Shown: positions 16,483 through 25,265, counted from the first letter of the stretch. The stretch: 64,000 bases of DNA from an uncultured Pseudanabaenaceae cyanobacterium (GCA_937927915.1 CALGKB010000004.1:1-64000), one strand, 5' to 3'. The notes: generated by a model not told the origin, from the sequence alone. Numbers and translations are program-made.

Positions 16483-17121
16483 TTAATCTCCCTGTTTTGG
16501 TTGATAAGAAATACCACGATATACTATTTGGGAGTGTTTGTGGGCTGCCACAGAAAAACGCGGCACTTTCACCCCCCGATAAATGATATAGTCTTCTTTT
16601 TGTGCTTGCACTTCTGTTTCCTCCTCCTGCTCTTTCCTTCCTTCTTCTGGCATTGTTTCTTCTGAAGGTTCAGGATTATACTTGGCGATTAGACTAAATA
16701 TGGTGGGCATGACATATTCATCTACCTCTTGCCCGATCGTCGTCAGTACTTTACCTATGGAATCGAGGGCATTTTGGGTAGTTAATTTGGGGAGAAAGTC
16801 CACCGCTCCCCGCCTTATAGCCCAACGTCTTTCTAGTTCTGTTACCTGAGGGTGCAAGGGGTTAACTATAAAGATTTGCAACTCTTTCATATGGCTTTGT
16901 GCCCACCGACAGACGGAACCACAGATGAGGGTATTTTCTGTTTGGGCACCGTAATCTATCAGCAGGAGCTGGGGGGTAGTAGTCCGTAGATAGGCATAAA
17001 TGTTATCTAGGTGTTTTTTTACGACTACATCTACCCTTTGCAGTTTCAGAATTGCTTGCCAAAGTAGGCTTTCCCTATTCTGTAAATATGCAATCAGGGC
17101 AGTAGGTATATCAGGGGTCAT
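16483..17121 (-). CDS. Receiver-like domain protein with C-terminal DUF4278 (YRG) motifs
   Basis: 212 residues. Residues about 1-135 resemble a response-regulator receiver: PQLLLIDYG gives the aspartate strand, LQIFIVNP a later strand, and RRGAVDFLPKLT the conserved Lys region. The acidic pocket is incomplete, so phosphorylation is doubtful. An acidic Glu/Gln-rich linker (residues 150-172) leads to two YRG motifs, IIYRGVKVPRF and IVYRGISYQ, typical of DUF4278, a small cyanobacterial domain of unknown role. It is directly upstream of amt and cotranscribed with it, which suggests a function linked to ammonium uptake. No DNA-binding domain is visible. Confidence 0.65.
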   Translation of the reverse strand: MTPDIPTALIAYLQNRESLLWQAILKLQRVDVVVKKHLDNIYAYLRTTTPQLLLIDYGAQTENTLICGSVCRWAQSHMKELQIFIVNPLHPQVTELERRWAIRRGAVDFLPKLTTQNALDSIGKVLTTIGQEVDEYVMPTIFSLIAKYNPEPSEETMPEEGRKEQEEETEVQAQKEDYIIYRGVKVPRFSVAAHKHSQIVYRGISYQPKQGD

Positions 17122-17174
17122 GGTCTAATCTAGTACTTTCACTCTATTAAAACCCCAGTGTGAAAATAGAATTT

Positions 17175-17188
17175 GTATTAAGGTTAAC
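17175..17188 (-). promoter_or_regulatory. Possible NtcA-binding site upstream of the receiver-amt operon
   Basis: Minus-strand sequence GTTAACCTTAATAC fits the NtcA consensus GTA-N8-TAC with one mismatch (GTT). About 22 bases further on comes TTTTAATAG, a possible -10 box, the spacing found in class II NtcA promoters. It precedes the ATG at 17121 by about 55 bases. NtcA activates nitrogen-assimilation genes including amt in cyanobacteria, so the context fits. The motif is short and could be chance. Confidence 0.45.
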
Positions 17189-17190
17189 AA

Positions 17191-17841
17191 TTAAGTACCA
17201 AAAGCCCGATCGCCAGCATCCCCCAGTCCTGGCACAATGAAGCCTTGATCATTTACCACTTCATCGATCGCTGCCGCAAAAATTTGCAAACTAGGATAGA
17301 GACTACTCAGTTTCTGTAAAGCAGGGGGAGCACAGATAATACTGACAAGGCGAATCAACTGGGGATCAGCCCCCCGCTCGGTCAGCATTTGCATCACCTG
17401 AGTAATTGTCCCTCCCGTTGCCAGCATGGGTTCTAGGATCAAAAAGCGGGTAGTTGACCCTATGGAAGAGGGAAGACGATCAAGGTAGCAGGAAGGTAGG
17501 AGAGTAGCTTCATCCCTAACCATACCCACGTGATAGACCCGCGCCGCTGGGACAAGACTCTGACAGGGTTCCACCATTGTCAATCCAGCCCGTAAGATAG
17601 GCACGATCGCTAAGGGGGCTTGACTCTGGATGATTTTGCCTGTAGTGAAAGCCAGGGGTGTTTCCACCTCCACAGTCTGGGTGGGCAACCAATCGCGGAT
17701 CGCCTCATAGGTCAACCAACGGCTCAACTCCTGTATGGCTGTCCGAAACAAAGGAAAGGGTGTGGATTTGTCCCTGGCGACCGTTAACCAGTGCTGAATG
17801 AGGGGGTGGGGCAACACAAAAACTTTCAACTGCAAACTCAT
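17191..17841 (-). CDS. upp: Uracil phosphoribosyltransferase
   Basis: 216 residues. LILEPMLATGGT near residue 128 is the PRPP-binding loop, and GLGDAGDRAFGT at the C-terminus is the uracil-binding signature of the family. The enzyme makes UMP from uracil and PRPP in pyrimidine salvage. I chose ATG 17841 (MSLQLKVFVLPHPLIQHWL), which gives the usual length; the frame is open to 17904 but that extension is unrelated. The stop lies 69 bases before the receiver-amt operon. Confidence 0.95.
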   Translation of the reverse strand: MSLQLKVFVLPHPLIQHWLTVARDKSTPFPLFRTAIQELSRWLTYEAIRDWLPTQTVEVETPLAFTTGKIIQSQAPLAIVPILRAGLTMVEPCQSLVPAARVYHVGMVRDEATLLPSCYLDRLPSSIGSTTRFLILEPMLATGGTITQVMQMLTERGADPQLIRLVSIICAPPALQKLSSLYPSLQIFAAAIDEVVNDQGFIVPGLGDAGDRAFGT

Positions 17842-17989
17842 GGCGGCAATTACTACAGAGAAACCCCTGTTATTGTAGTGCCCAAGGGAGAGAGAAAGTA
17901 GCAAATCACCTTGCCAAAGTTAAGGTTGACAGAAATTTGCAAGTATTGCACAATCCCCTATAAATTTAACTACAGGTTGCGGGGGGGCA

Positions 17990-19876
17990 ATGAATCATCC
18001 CATATATGTACTAGGAGCAGGTCCTGCAGGTCTTGCTGCTGCCTACACTCTGACTAAGCAACAGCTCTCGGCAAACCCAGCGTCACCCCCCACAGTCTGC
18101 GTTCTAGAGAGAGAAAATGCTGTCGGAGGGTTGGCAAAAAGTATCACCTACAGGGGCTTTATTCTGGACTATGGACCCCACCGCTTCTTTACCAAAATTA
18201 CCCCCGTCCTTGACCTGTGGCAGGAAGTGCTAGGGGCAGACCAAGTAACCGTCAACCGTCTCACGCGGATTTACTATCAGAAAAAATACTTTAGTTATCC
18301 CCTTAAAGCATGGGAAGTCTTAAAAACGATCGGGTTTTGGCAGAGTTTGGAAATTGTGATTTCCTATTTGCAGGCACGGTTATTTCCCAATAAAAATCCT
18401 CGTAACTTTGCCGAGTGGGTGACCAGTAAATTTGGCAAGAAACTATTTCAAATCTTTTTTGAGGGCTACACAGAAAAACTCTGGGGCATTAAGTGCACAG
18501 AAATCAGTGCGGAGTGGGCGGCACAGCGTATCAAGGGTCTCTCCCTGGGCAAAGCCATTCGCAATGCTCTGTTTGGCAACGACGGCAAGGTGAAGTCTTT
18601 AGTAGAGCAATTTCAGTTTCCTAAACTGGGTTCAGGGCAACTCTACGAAAAGATGGCTGCCTATTTACGGGAGCAAAATCAGCAGGTGCAACTGAATGCC
18701 GAGGTGGTGAAAATTCACCATCAAAATCATCAAATTACCCACATTACTTGGCAAGACAGAATTACGGGGGAACTACATCAGGAAAACTGCCGCGCCCTGA
18801 TTTCTTCTATCCCCCTATCCGCTCTAATACAACAACTAGAACCTGCCCCTCCCACCGAAGTAGTTACGGCTGCCCGTTCTCTGCGTTTTCGCAACACTAT
18901 CCTAGTTTATTTGTTAATTGCTGGCACCGATCTCTTTCCCGACAACTGGCTCTATATCAATGACCCCACCGTTGGTGTGGGGAGGGTAACTAACTTTGCC
19001 AATTGGTCACCCCATATGCTGGCAAATCACGAGCAAACCCCCCTTTGTTGTGAGTATTGGTGTAATTTTGAGGAGCCACTGTGGGCAGAGTCTGAGGAAG
19101 CACTGTTGCAGAGGGCGGAGAAGGAATTAAGGTCGATCGGTTTGTTAAAAGACCAAGCAGTAATTGATGGCTTTGTGGTGCGTCTGCCCCGCACTTACCC
19201 CATTTACACAGGCAACTACAAGGAGGCATTAGCCACAATTCAAAGTTATCTCAGCGGTTTTAGTAATTTGCAGGTGGTAGGTCGCTACGGTGCCTTCAAA
19301 TATAACAATCAAGACCACAGTTTGTTGATGGGAATCCTAGCAGCCGAAAACATCGATTGCCCTGGCAAACATGACCTCTGGGTTGTTAATTCTGACAGTG
19401 AGTATGGAGAGGAAGCGAAAGCCGATCAAGCTACTTCTGCAGCTAAAGTATCACCAATAGTAAGGGGGAATGGTCTAATTCGGCAGTTTATTAAATATCT
19501 ATTTACAGGCGGATTTGCCACGATCGTTGATGCCCTTGTCTATAAAACTTTAGTGGATATAACAGTTCCCTATAAAATAGCCTTAGCTATTGCTTTTGTG
19601 TTTGGTTTAACTACTAACTTTTGGCTGAGTCGCCGCTATGTGTTTGGGATTTATTGGCGCAATTGGCTAGTGCAGTATGTTGTCTTTGCCACTGTGGCTC
19701 TGAACAGTCTTTTAGCTAACTATGGTGTAATTGGTATTCTTGTGGACGATTTGGGTTGGGACGCCAAAGATGTGATAACGCGCCTTGTCAGTGCTGCTTG
19801 TGTGGCGATTCTCAGTTTTACGGGGCACAAGCTATATTCCTTTGCTCAGTCCCATCCAGCTCAGCAACAGTCATGA
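17990..19876 (+). CDS. FAD-dependent oxidoreductase (UDP-galactopyranose mutase-like) fused to a GtrA membrane domain
   Basis: 628 residues in two parts. Residues 1-460 begin with the dinucleotide motif YVLGAGPAGLAAAY and continue with GGLAKSITYRGFILDYGPHRFF, as in UGM-like and protoporphyrinogen-oxidase-like flavoproteins. A polar linker (about 460-490) joins a four-helix GtrA domain (residues 495-620; FIKYLFTGGFATIVDALVYK, FGLTTNFWLSRRYVF). GtrA proteins are thought to flip undecaprenyl-phosphate-linked sugars. The fusion suggests that a sugar-modifying step is tied to membrane transfer. The stop overlaps the next gene's start (ATGA, 19873-19876), so the two act together, probably in surface glycan synthesis. 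The substrate is unknown. Confidence 0.8.
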   Translation: MNHPIYVLGAGPAGLAAAYTLTKQQLSANPASPPTVCVLERENAVGGLAKSITYRGFILDYGPHRFFTKITPVLDLWQEVLGADQVTVNRLTRIYYQKKYFSYPLKAWEVLKTIGFWQSLEIVISYLQARLFPNKNPRNFAEWVTSKFGKKLFQIFFEGYTEKLWGIKCTEISAEWAAQRIKGLSLGKAIRNALFGNDGKVKSLVEQFQFPKLGSGQLYEKMAAYLREQNQQVQLNAEVVKIHHQNHQITHITWQDRITGELHQENCRALISSIPLSALIQQLEPAPPTEVVTAARSLRFRNTILVYLLIAGTDLFPDNWLYINDPTVGVGRVTNFANWSPHMLANHEQTPLCCEYWCNFEEPLWAESEEALLQRAEKELRSIGLLKDQAVIDGFVVRLPRTYPIYTGNYKEALATIQSYLSGFSNLQVVGRYGAFKYNNQDHSLLMGILAAENIDCPGKHDLWVVNSDSEYGEEAKADQATSAAKVSPIVRGNGLIRQFIKYLFTGGFATIVDALVYKTLVDITVPYKIALAIAFVFGLTTNFWLSRRYVFGIYWRNWLVQYVVFATVALNSLLANYGVIGILVDDLGWDAKDVITRLVSAACVAILSFTGHKLYSFAQSHPAQQQS

Positions 19877-21897
19877 ACCCAACGGAAGCCAAGAGTAACT
19901 GGATAGAGGTAAATGCTCTGAGATTAGTTACTGTATTAGTAATATTGCAAACATTTATACTATTTCTGTACATTTGTGCCAAACAAATTACTGATGGCAC
20001 ACCCGTCCTTCTCTGGGATCAGTTTGGTTACTATATGGATGCTGTCAAGTGTTACCAAAATTTTTCCCTGGATAGCATAAGAAACGTTGAGCGTCCATTA
20101 TTTTCCTTACCAAGCATAGCAATTTTGCGTTCTCTATCGATACACTTGAATTCGGTGATTTTAATCATCTGTAATGACCTCATCTATTTGGGAGTTTTCA
20201 TAGGTAGCATTTTCTGGATTACCACTCTTCTCCATCAGAGTTTATTGACTCCTGTTCTAACACTTTCAATTATTTGGGCTGTACCTCAATTTTACGATTT
20301 ACTAATTGACCTATGGGGCGATGTTCCCACGGCTGCCTGGGTATTGTTATATACGGCAACGCTTGTTTTCACTGTGAACCGTGAATTTTCGGTAGTAGGA
20401 TGTCTCTTGTTGGGGTTGGTAGCAGCAGTAGGGTTGCAAGTAAAACCAATCTTTATCTTTTACTTTGTTATTGCCACAGGCGTTATTTTCTTTTGTGCTA
20501 TTATCAACCATTGGAAAAAATTATTGAGTTTAGATTTCTGGCTCAAGATAGTTGCTTGCTGTGGCTGTTTCCTGGTGAGTTTTCTGACAGTAAATCATTT
20601 TATTTTCCCTAGGAAACTTTTCCAGCTCATTGCAGACCTAAAATATAACAATGAGGTTCTAGGATATTGGCAGACCCAAGAAGGTATCTACAACACCTGG
20701 CTGTGGTTTATTAACGTTTTAGGTAAAAACTTTACTCTGCCTGTAGTTATTTTACTAGCTATCGCAGTCAGCATAGGCTTAGCACGTAGCATCTCTAAAC
20801 TCCATCAGGTTATTTTAGATAAAGGTAGGTCTGTATCAAAAATAATTCATACAGATGTTTACTTCCAGCTTGTCCTAATTCTCCTTATCTGTGTGGTTTA
20901 CATATCCTTCTTTGTAAGGTCAAAAGAATTCCGTAGTGTTTTTTTCCTGTTTCCATTGACTATTTTAATGGGTACAATCTACCTTGATAGGTTGCTCAGC
21001 AATAGGCGGAAGTTATTTGCAGTCCTGACAGTGTTTCTAGTATCCCTACACCTTATATTTATGATAGCTTGGTCTAAGCCAAATTCTATTTTCTCCTTTA
21101 CAAGGCATCTCTTCTTTAACCTAGCAAGGAAGGAGTTCTCCACTAACTTTGGTATCACGACACCCATTGACACCTATGAGAAGCTAGGAATAGACAAATC
21201 TATAGCATTTTTGGAGAGCCAAAGGTCAGGAGGCAAAATAGCAACTGTTTTCATAACCCACAGCTCATGGCGATACAATGATGCAGTTTTTGTGGCTTAC
21301 TATCTCTCCCGCAATAGCTTTGCTCCTAGGTCATCTTTCCCCGACATAGGCTTGTGGTTCAGAACATCTGCTTTTAACTTTGGGGGCTGGGGAGTTGACG
21401 GTGGTATACCTAAAATCTTCTTCAATTCAGACTATATCCTGACGGTACCAGAACATGAATACGGTGCTTTTAAAGACCGCAAAATTGAGGTGTATAATTT
21501 TTCCACAAAGGAGGCACTGGCGAAACAACAACCAGAATTCATGGATGGATTGTCAAAAGTATATAGCCAGAAAAATGGTGTTGATGAAACTATCACAATT
21601 TACCGCCGTGATCATCTGCCTAGTGCTGCTAACTTTGTCAAAATAGTATCCCACTATGTCAAGGCTGATCCCAACAACCTATTCAACGTTCCCTTTATTT
21701 ACGCTGCCCTTCAAATTGACCCTAGTCTTACAGAACTCAAATCCCAGCTAGATGCGATGGCAAAGCCTGAATTTCTAGCCTCTGTCCACTACCGGTTTAG
21801 GGATGGGAAAATAGAGGCAAAAGTCAGAGAGTTATTACAGAGTTATCCTAATAAGTCTTTCCCTGAGTTTACTTATCCCCGTTTGTTGCAAGAATAG
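19873..21897 (+). CDS. Polytopic membrane protein, possible GT-C glycosyltransferase
   Basis: 674 residues. The first ~430 contain about ten membrane helices; the C-terminal ~240 residues are mostly soluble. Early DQFGYYMDAVKCYQNF, an acidic stretch in the first outer loop after helix one, resembles the catalytic loop of GT-C glycosyltransferases (ArnT/GT39/GT83 type), which use lipid-linked sugars. I do not recognise a precise family. The ATG at 19873 overlaps the stop of the UGM-GtrA fusion, and a GtrA flippase beside such a protein fits a Gtr-like glycosylation pair. Confidence 0.6.
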   Translation: MNPTEAKSNWIEVNALRLVTVLVILQTFILFLYICAKQITDGTPVLLWDQFGYYMDAVKCYQNFSLDSIRNVERPLFSLPSIAILRSLSIHLNSVILIICNDLIYLGVFIGSIFWITTLLHQSLLTPVLTLSIIWAVPQFYDLLIDLWGDVPTAAWVLLYTATLVFTVNREFSVVGCLLLGLVAAVGLQVKPIFIFYFVIATGVIFFCAIINHWKKLLSLDFWLKIVACCGCFLVSFLTVNHFIFPRKLFQLIADLKYNNEVLGYWQTQEGIYNTWLWFINVLGKNFTLPVVILLAIAVSIGLARSISKLHQVILDKGRSVSKIIHTDVYFQLVLILLICVVYISFFVRSKEFRSVFFLFPLTILMGTIYLDRLLSNRRKLFAVLTVFLVSLHLIFMIAWSKPNSIFSFTRHLFFNLARKEFSTNFGITTPIDTYEKLGIDKSIAFLESQRSGGKIATVFITHSSWRYNDAVFVAYYLSRNSFAPRSSFPDIGLWFRTSAFNFGGWGVDGGIPKIFFNSDYILTVPEHEYGAFKDRKIEVYNFSTKEALAKQQPEFMDGLSKVYSQKNGVDETITIYRRDHLPSAANFVKIVSHYVKADPNNLFNVPFIYAALQIDPSLTELKSQLDAMAKPEFLASVHYRFRDGKIEAKVRELLQSYPNKSFPEFTYPRLLQE

Positions 21898-21967
21898 CTG
21901 ATGCTAAGATAAGTTAAGTTGACTAGCCAATAATCTGTTGTGCTGCTAATATATTGCCTGCATTACT

Positions 21968-22612
21968 GTGTTGACCTCTGTGCATATCCTAGCCATTGTC
22001 AACGGTAAAGGAGGAGTAGGCAAAACTACGACATCAATCAATTTGGCGGCTATTTTTGGGCAAACTCGACGGGTTTTGTTAGTAGATACTGACCCCCAGC
22101 GTTCTTCCCATTGGTGGGTAAAACGATCGGAATTGGACATCGGGTTTGATTTGGTGGTGATGACCGATGGGGGAAAGTTACAGGAGCTGACGCAGAGGGA
22201 TGAGTACGACCTCTTGGTGATAGATACGCCCCCCAATCTCGGCTCCCACACTTTAGCAACAGTAATTCAAATGTCCCACTATTTGCTGTTGCCTACTCCC
22301 CCTGCCCCTATGGACTTGGCGGCGTTAATTGAAACGGTGAAATCCTCTGTCTTACCCGCTGGCGTTGCCCACAGAGTGCTACTAACTAGGGTTGATCCCC
22401 GCAGTCTAGGGGAGGCACTGGAAGCCCAAAATACTCTGCTATCAGTGGGAATTCCCGCCTGTCATGCCTTTGTGCGTGCCTATAAAGCTCACGAGCGCGC
22501 TGCCCTAGAGGGCAAATCTATCCTACAGTGGCGGGGTAAGAATGCCAAAGAAGCAGAGTCGGACTACAGAAGGGTAGCGGAAGAGATCGAAAGAGATTGG
22601 CAAAGGCGCTAG
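21968..22612 (+). CDS. ParA family ATPase
   Basis: 214 residues. AIVNGKGGVGKTTTSINLAA is a deviant Walker A motif with the signature lysine, VLLVDTDPQRSS is switch I/Walker A', and LLVIDTPPNLG is Walker B. ParA ATPases form DNA-bound dimers that position plasmids, chromosomes or large complexes. I start at GTG 21968; TTG 21971 or GTG 21980 are alternatives. Its 3' end overlaps ccmN by four bases, convergently. Carboxysome positioning by a ParA-type protein (McdA) is known, so this location is suggestive, but no McdB-like partner is visible. Confidence 0.9.
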   Translation: MLTSVHILAIVNGKGGVGKTTTSINLAAIFGQTRRVLLVDTDPQRSSHWWVKRSELDIGFDLVVMTDGGKLQELTQRDEYDLLVIDTPPNLGSHTLATVIQMSHYLLLPTPPAPMDLAALIETVKSSVLPAGVAHRVLLTRVDPRSLGEALEAQNTLLSVGIPACHAFVRAYKAHERAALEGKSILQWRGKNAKEAESDYRRVAEEIERDWQRR

Positions 22613-23133
22613 GAGTTGGTCTGGCGATGGGGGAAAATTTTGACCATGAGGCGATTTAATTGCATCTGCCCGTAGGAGATTCCCTGTTGCACCTGGCGGA
22701 CTTCGGTTTCAATCTGGGCGGTAGGGGTCGGTTCCTGGTGGGGGGAGGGGGGATTTTCCTGGGTCCTAGGCTCTTGAGACTGAGAGGGAGAGGCTTCCTG
22801 GGTAATCAGTGCCCCGGAGGGAACAATCTGCCCCGCCGCAATGTCGACGTTGTAGATGGTTGTAGCCGCGCCAATGCAGCTCCCCGCGCCAATTTGGACT
22901 TTCCCGATCACTAGTACCGCCGCCCCTAGGTTTGCCCCTGCGCCGATGCCTATGTCTCCCCCGTAGGCATGAATAATTGTCCCCATCCCTACACATACCC
23001 CTGCCCCGATCGTGATCCGATAGCCTTCCTCTGCCTGTAACAGGACACCGGGAGCAATCACTGCACTGGGGTCAATTGTCACATTGCCGACGGTATGGGC
23101 TGTGGTGAGGGGTTGGAGGGCAGCTAGGTACAT
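22609..23133 (-). CDS. ccmN: Carboxysome assembly protein CcmN
   Basis: 174 residues. Residues about 15-115 are left-handed beta-helix hexapeptide repeats (VTIDPSAVIAPGVLL, VQIGAGSCIGAATTIYNV). A Pro/Gln/Ser-rich linker (residues 115-150) joins a short amphipathic helix near the C-terminus, QMQLNRLMVKIFPH, the encapsulation peptide that binds the CcmK shell. CcmN bridges CcmM (through its N-terminus) to the shell during beta-carboxysome assembly. It is the last gene of the operon, two bases after ccmM. Confidence 0.93.
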   Translation of the reverse strand: MYLAALQPLTTAHTVGNVTIDPSAVIAPGVLLQAEEGYRITIGAGVCVGMGTIIHAYGGDIGIGAGANLGAAVLVIGKVQIGAGSCIGAATTIYNVDIAAGQIVPSGALITQEASPSQSQEPRTQENPPSPHQEPTPTAQIETEVRQVQQGISYGQMQLNRLMVKIFPHRQTNS

Positions 23134-23135
23134 GA

Positions 23136-24956
23136 CTAGCGTTTAGGACGTTGCACTATGGTTTCTAGGACGCGGCGCTTGCTCTTGCTATCCATGCCGA
23201 TTAACCGCACGTAGTCCCCTGGGTGTTCCCGCAGGAGTTGTTCCAATGCCTTCACTACTTCCGCCTCTGTGTTGCCAGGGATGGGAGGACAGCTTTGCCA
23301 GGAACTGGTGCGGAATCTCCTTTCGTCGGCATACTCAGCACTAACTTTGTAGCCCTGACTGAGGATTTGTCGGATATGTTGCACTATTTCCGGGGGCAGA
23401 CTGCTGGCTGTGTAGCTATAGCTGGGGGTAGTAGAGGGAGTGGGGTTGCTGGCGGGCGTACTGACTGGAGCCGTTGCCTTGCCATTGGGACGTTGAATGA
23501 TCACTTCCCCTACCCGCTTTTTGTTCTTGGGGTCGATGCCAAACATCCGTACATATTCCCCTGCGTGCTCCGCCAGGCAGGCGTTGAGGGCAGCTAGCAC
23601 AGCACTTTCACTGGTGGCTTCGATGGGTTTACAGCTATGCCAGGAACTAGTGCGGAAGCGGCGTTCGTCGGCGTGCTCTGTGCCAATGCGATACCCCTGA
23701 CTCAAGAGAGACCGCACGTGACTAGCGAGGTCACCACTGGGATTACCTGGTACAGTGGGAGGGGTAGCCGCTGCGCTGGTCGTAGGGGCATCGATAGGGG
23801 CTGTTGCCACTTGTCCTGGACGTTGGATGATCATTTCCCCCACTCGCTTTTTGTTCTTGGGGTCGATGCCAAACATCCGTACATATTCCCCTGCGTGCTC
23901 TGCCAGGCAGGCGTTGAGGGCAGCTAGAACAGCACTTTCACTGGTGGCTTCGATGGGTTTACAGCTATGCCAGGAACTAGTGCGGAAGCGGCGTTCGTCG
24001 GCGTGCTCTGTGCCAATGCGATAGCCCTGGGCTAACAATTGACGGACCTGCGCTGTCCAGTCAGCACCATTGCCGTTGGTATTGGTAGTAGCAACTCCTG
24101 GGGCAGGAGCGGTAACCACAGGACTTTCCCCTGGCCGTTGGATAATTTGCTCTAGTACCCGCTGCCGCGATTTGGGGTCAATCCCTATCAACCGCACATA
24201 TTCCCCTTCGTGTTCCTTTAAGCAGGCTTGTAAGTTGCGCAATACCGTGTACTCATCCGTGGCATGGATGTTAGCGCAGCTCTGCCAAGAACTTGTCCTA
24301 TATCTTCTTGTATCAGCGTATTCTGCCCCCACCCGATGCCCTTGGGCTAATAGCTGCCGCACCAGGGGAGCAAGCTCCGTTCCTTCTTTCATGTCTGTAC
24401 TCTCTTGATGTCCGTTGGTAACGATGGTTGCTGGGGCAGTTATTCTGGGCATTGCCATTCCCCCCAGTTGCTCCGCTAACAACCGATCGGTAGGGGTAAT
24501 ATCGGGGAGATGGTCGGCTTGTTGCTGCGTGGTAATCACTGACCCACTGGCGATGTATTTCCCTGGCGGAATCTCCACATCCTGGATGACAGCGTGCATC
24601 ATTACAATGCAGCCATCCCCAATGCGACTGTTGAAAATAGTGGAGCGAAAGCCAATAAAGCAGTTCTCCCCAATGAAACAGGGTCCATAAATCAAGCAAA
24701 AATGGGTCAGGACAGTCTTTGCCCCAATCCATACCCCGTAATCCTTGCCGTCTTTACCCAGCACTCGCCCCTGGGTTAACCCCCCCACGATCGTGCCTTC
24801 CTGTATCCGTACCCCGCCGCCAATGTGGAAGGGCGCCCCCCCCTGGGAATGAATAACTACTCCTGGGGCTAATACCGCATTCTCGGCAATATAGACCTCC
24901 CCACTCACCCGGGACAGGGGATGGACATGGGCTTGGGGCGCTATGGTGATGGTCAT
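23136..24956 (-). CDS. ccmM: Carboxysome scaffold CcmM: gamma-carbonic-anhydrase-like domain plus four RbcS-like (SSUL) modules
   Basis: 606 residues. The N-terminal ~180 residues form the gamma-CA-like beta-helix, ending [23 protein letters not shown]. Four SSUL modules follow (about 197-283, 303-390, 413-500, 520-606), each with (R/K)(R/F/Y)RTSSW(Q/H)SC; modules 1-3 have a second Cys for a disulfide, module 4 does not. SSULs condense Rubisco into the carboxysome core. Two zinc ligands of active homologues appear replaced: VxGGL instead of VxHGL, and LIYGP instead of LIHGP; TH is kept. The domain is probably inactive as an anhydrase. An internal ATG at 24392 ([11 protein letters not shown]) could start the short Rubisco-binding form. 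Confidence 0.95.
   Translation of the reverse strand: MTITIAPQAHVHPLSRVSGEVYIAENAVLAPGVVIHSQGGAPFHIGGGVRIQEGTIVGGLTQGRVLGKDGKDYGVWIGAKTVLTHFCLIYGPCFIGENCFIGFRSTIFNSRIGDGCIVMMHAVIQDVEIPPGKYIASGSVITTQQQADHLPDITPTDRLLAEQLGGMAMPRITAPATIVTNGHQESTDMKEGTELAPLVRQLLAQGHRVGAEYADTRRYRTSSWQSCANIHATDEYTVLRNLQACLKEHEGEYVRLIGIDPKSRQRVLEQIIQRPGESPVVTAPAPGVATTNTNGNGADWTAQVRQLLAQGYRIGTEHADERRFRTSSWHSCKPIEATSESAVLAALNACLAEHAGEYVRMFGIDPKNKKRVGEMIIQRPGQVATAPIDAPTTSAAATPPTVPGNPSGDLASHVRSLLSQGYRIGTEHADERRFRTSSWHSCKPIEATSESAVLAALNACLAEHAGEYVRMFGIDPKNKKRVGEVIIQRPNGKATAPVSTPASNPTPSTTPSYSYTASSLPPEIVQHIRQILSQGYKVSAEYADERRFRTSSWQSCPPIPGNTEAEVVKALEQLLREHPGDYVRLIGMDSKSKRRVLETIVQRPKR
23517..24025. repeat. Near-identical 330-base tandem duplication inside ccmM (SSUL modules 2 and 3)
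   Basis: The block at 23517-23695 recurs at 23847-24025, an offset of 330 bases, with only about three differences over some 179 bases. Flanking linker sequences differ much more. The translated SSUL2 and SSUL3 cores are the same over [20 protein letters not shown] and beyond. This points to recent duplication or gene conversion between the modules. Confidence 0.9.
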
Positions 24957-24961
24957 AGTTC

Positions 24962-25264
24962 CTACCGCGATTGTAAGCGCTTGTTGTAAATAAATTGATT
25001 GCCGATCGTGACTGTATCAATAATTGCCACTACTGCCGCATCGATCGGACGGTTTTCCCCGTCGCGAATCTGCCTTGCCCCGCTGCCGAGACTGACTAGA
25101 ACCCACTCTTCAATGCCTGCACCGACGGTATCCGCCGCCACTTCGTAGTGGTCAGTGAGTTCCCCCTTTTCATCGACAAACTGCACCAGTAGGAATTTCG
25201 TGCCCGCCAGGGAAGGCTCCTTTTGGGTACTGACCACCGTACCGATCGCTTTGGCAATCCGCAT
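24962..25264 (-). CDS. ccmL: Carboxysome pentameric vertex protein CcmL
   Basis: 100 residues, the EutN/CcmL size. [23 protein letters not shown], then LLVQFVD, and ETD-type [20 protein letters not shown] are conserved family blocks. CcmL pentamers cap the vertices of the icosahedral carboxysome shell. It sits between ccmK and ccmM with one-base and five-base gaps, in the usual operon order. Confidence 0.96.
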   Translation of the reverse strand: MRIAKAIGTVVSTQKEPSLAGTKFLLVQFVDEKGELTDHYEVAADTVGAGIEEWVLVSLGSGARQIRDGENRPIDAAVVAIIDTVTIGNQFIYNKRLQSR

Positions 25265-25265
25265 A

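Noticed and set aside
23136-24956. Frames on the plus strand inside ccmM that look repeated
   Set aside because: They are shadows of the SSUL repeats in the opposite strand and share the same 330-base period; they have no start context.
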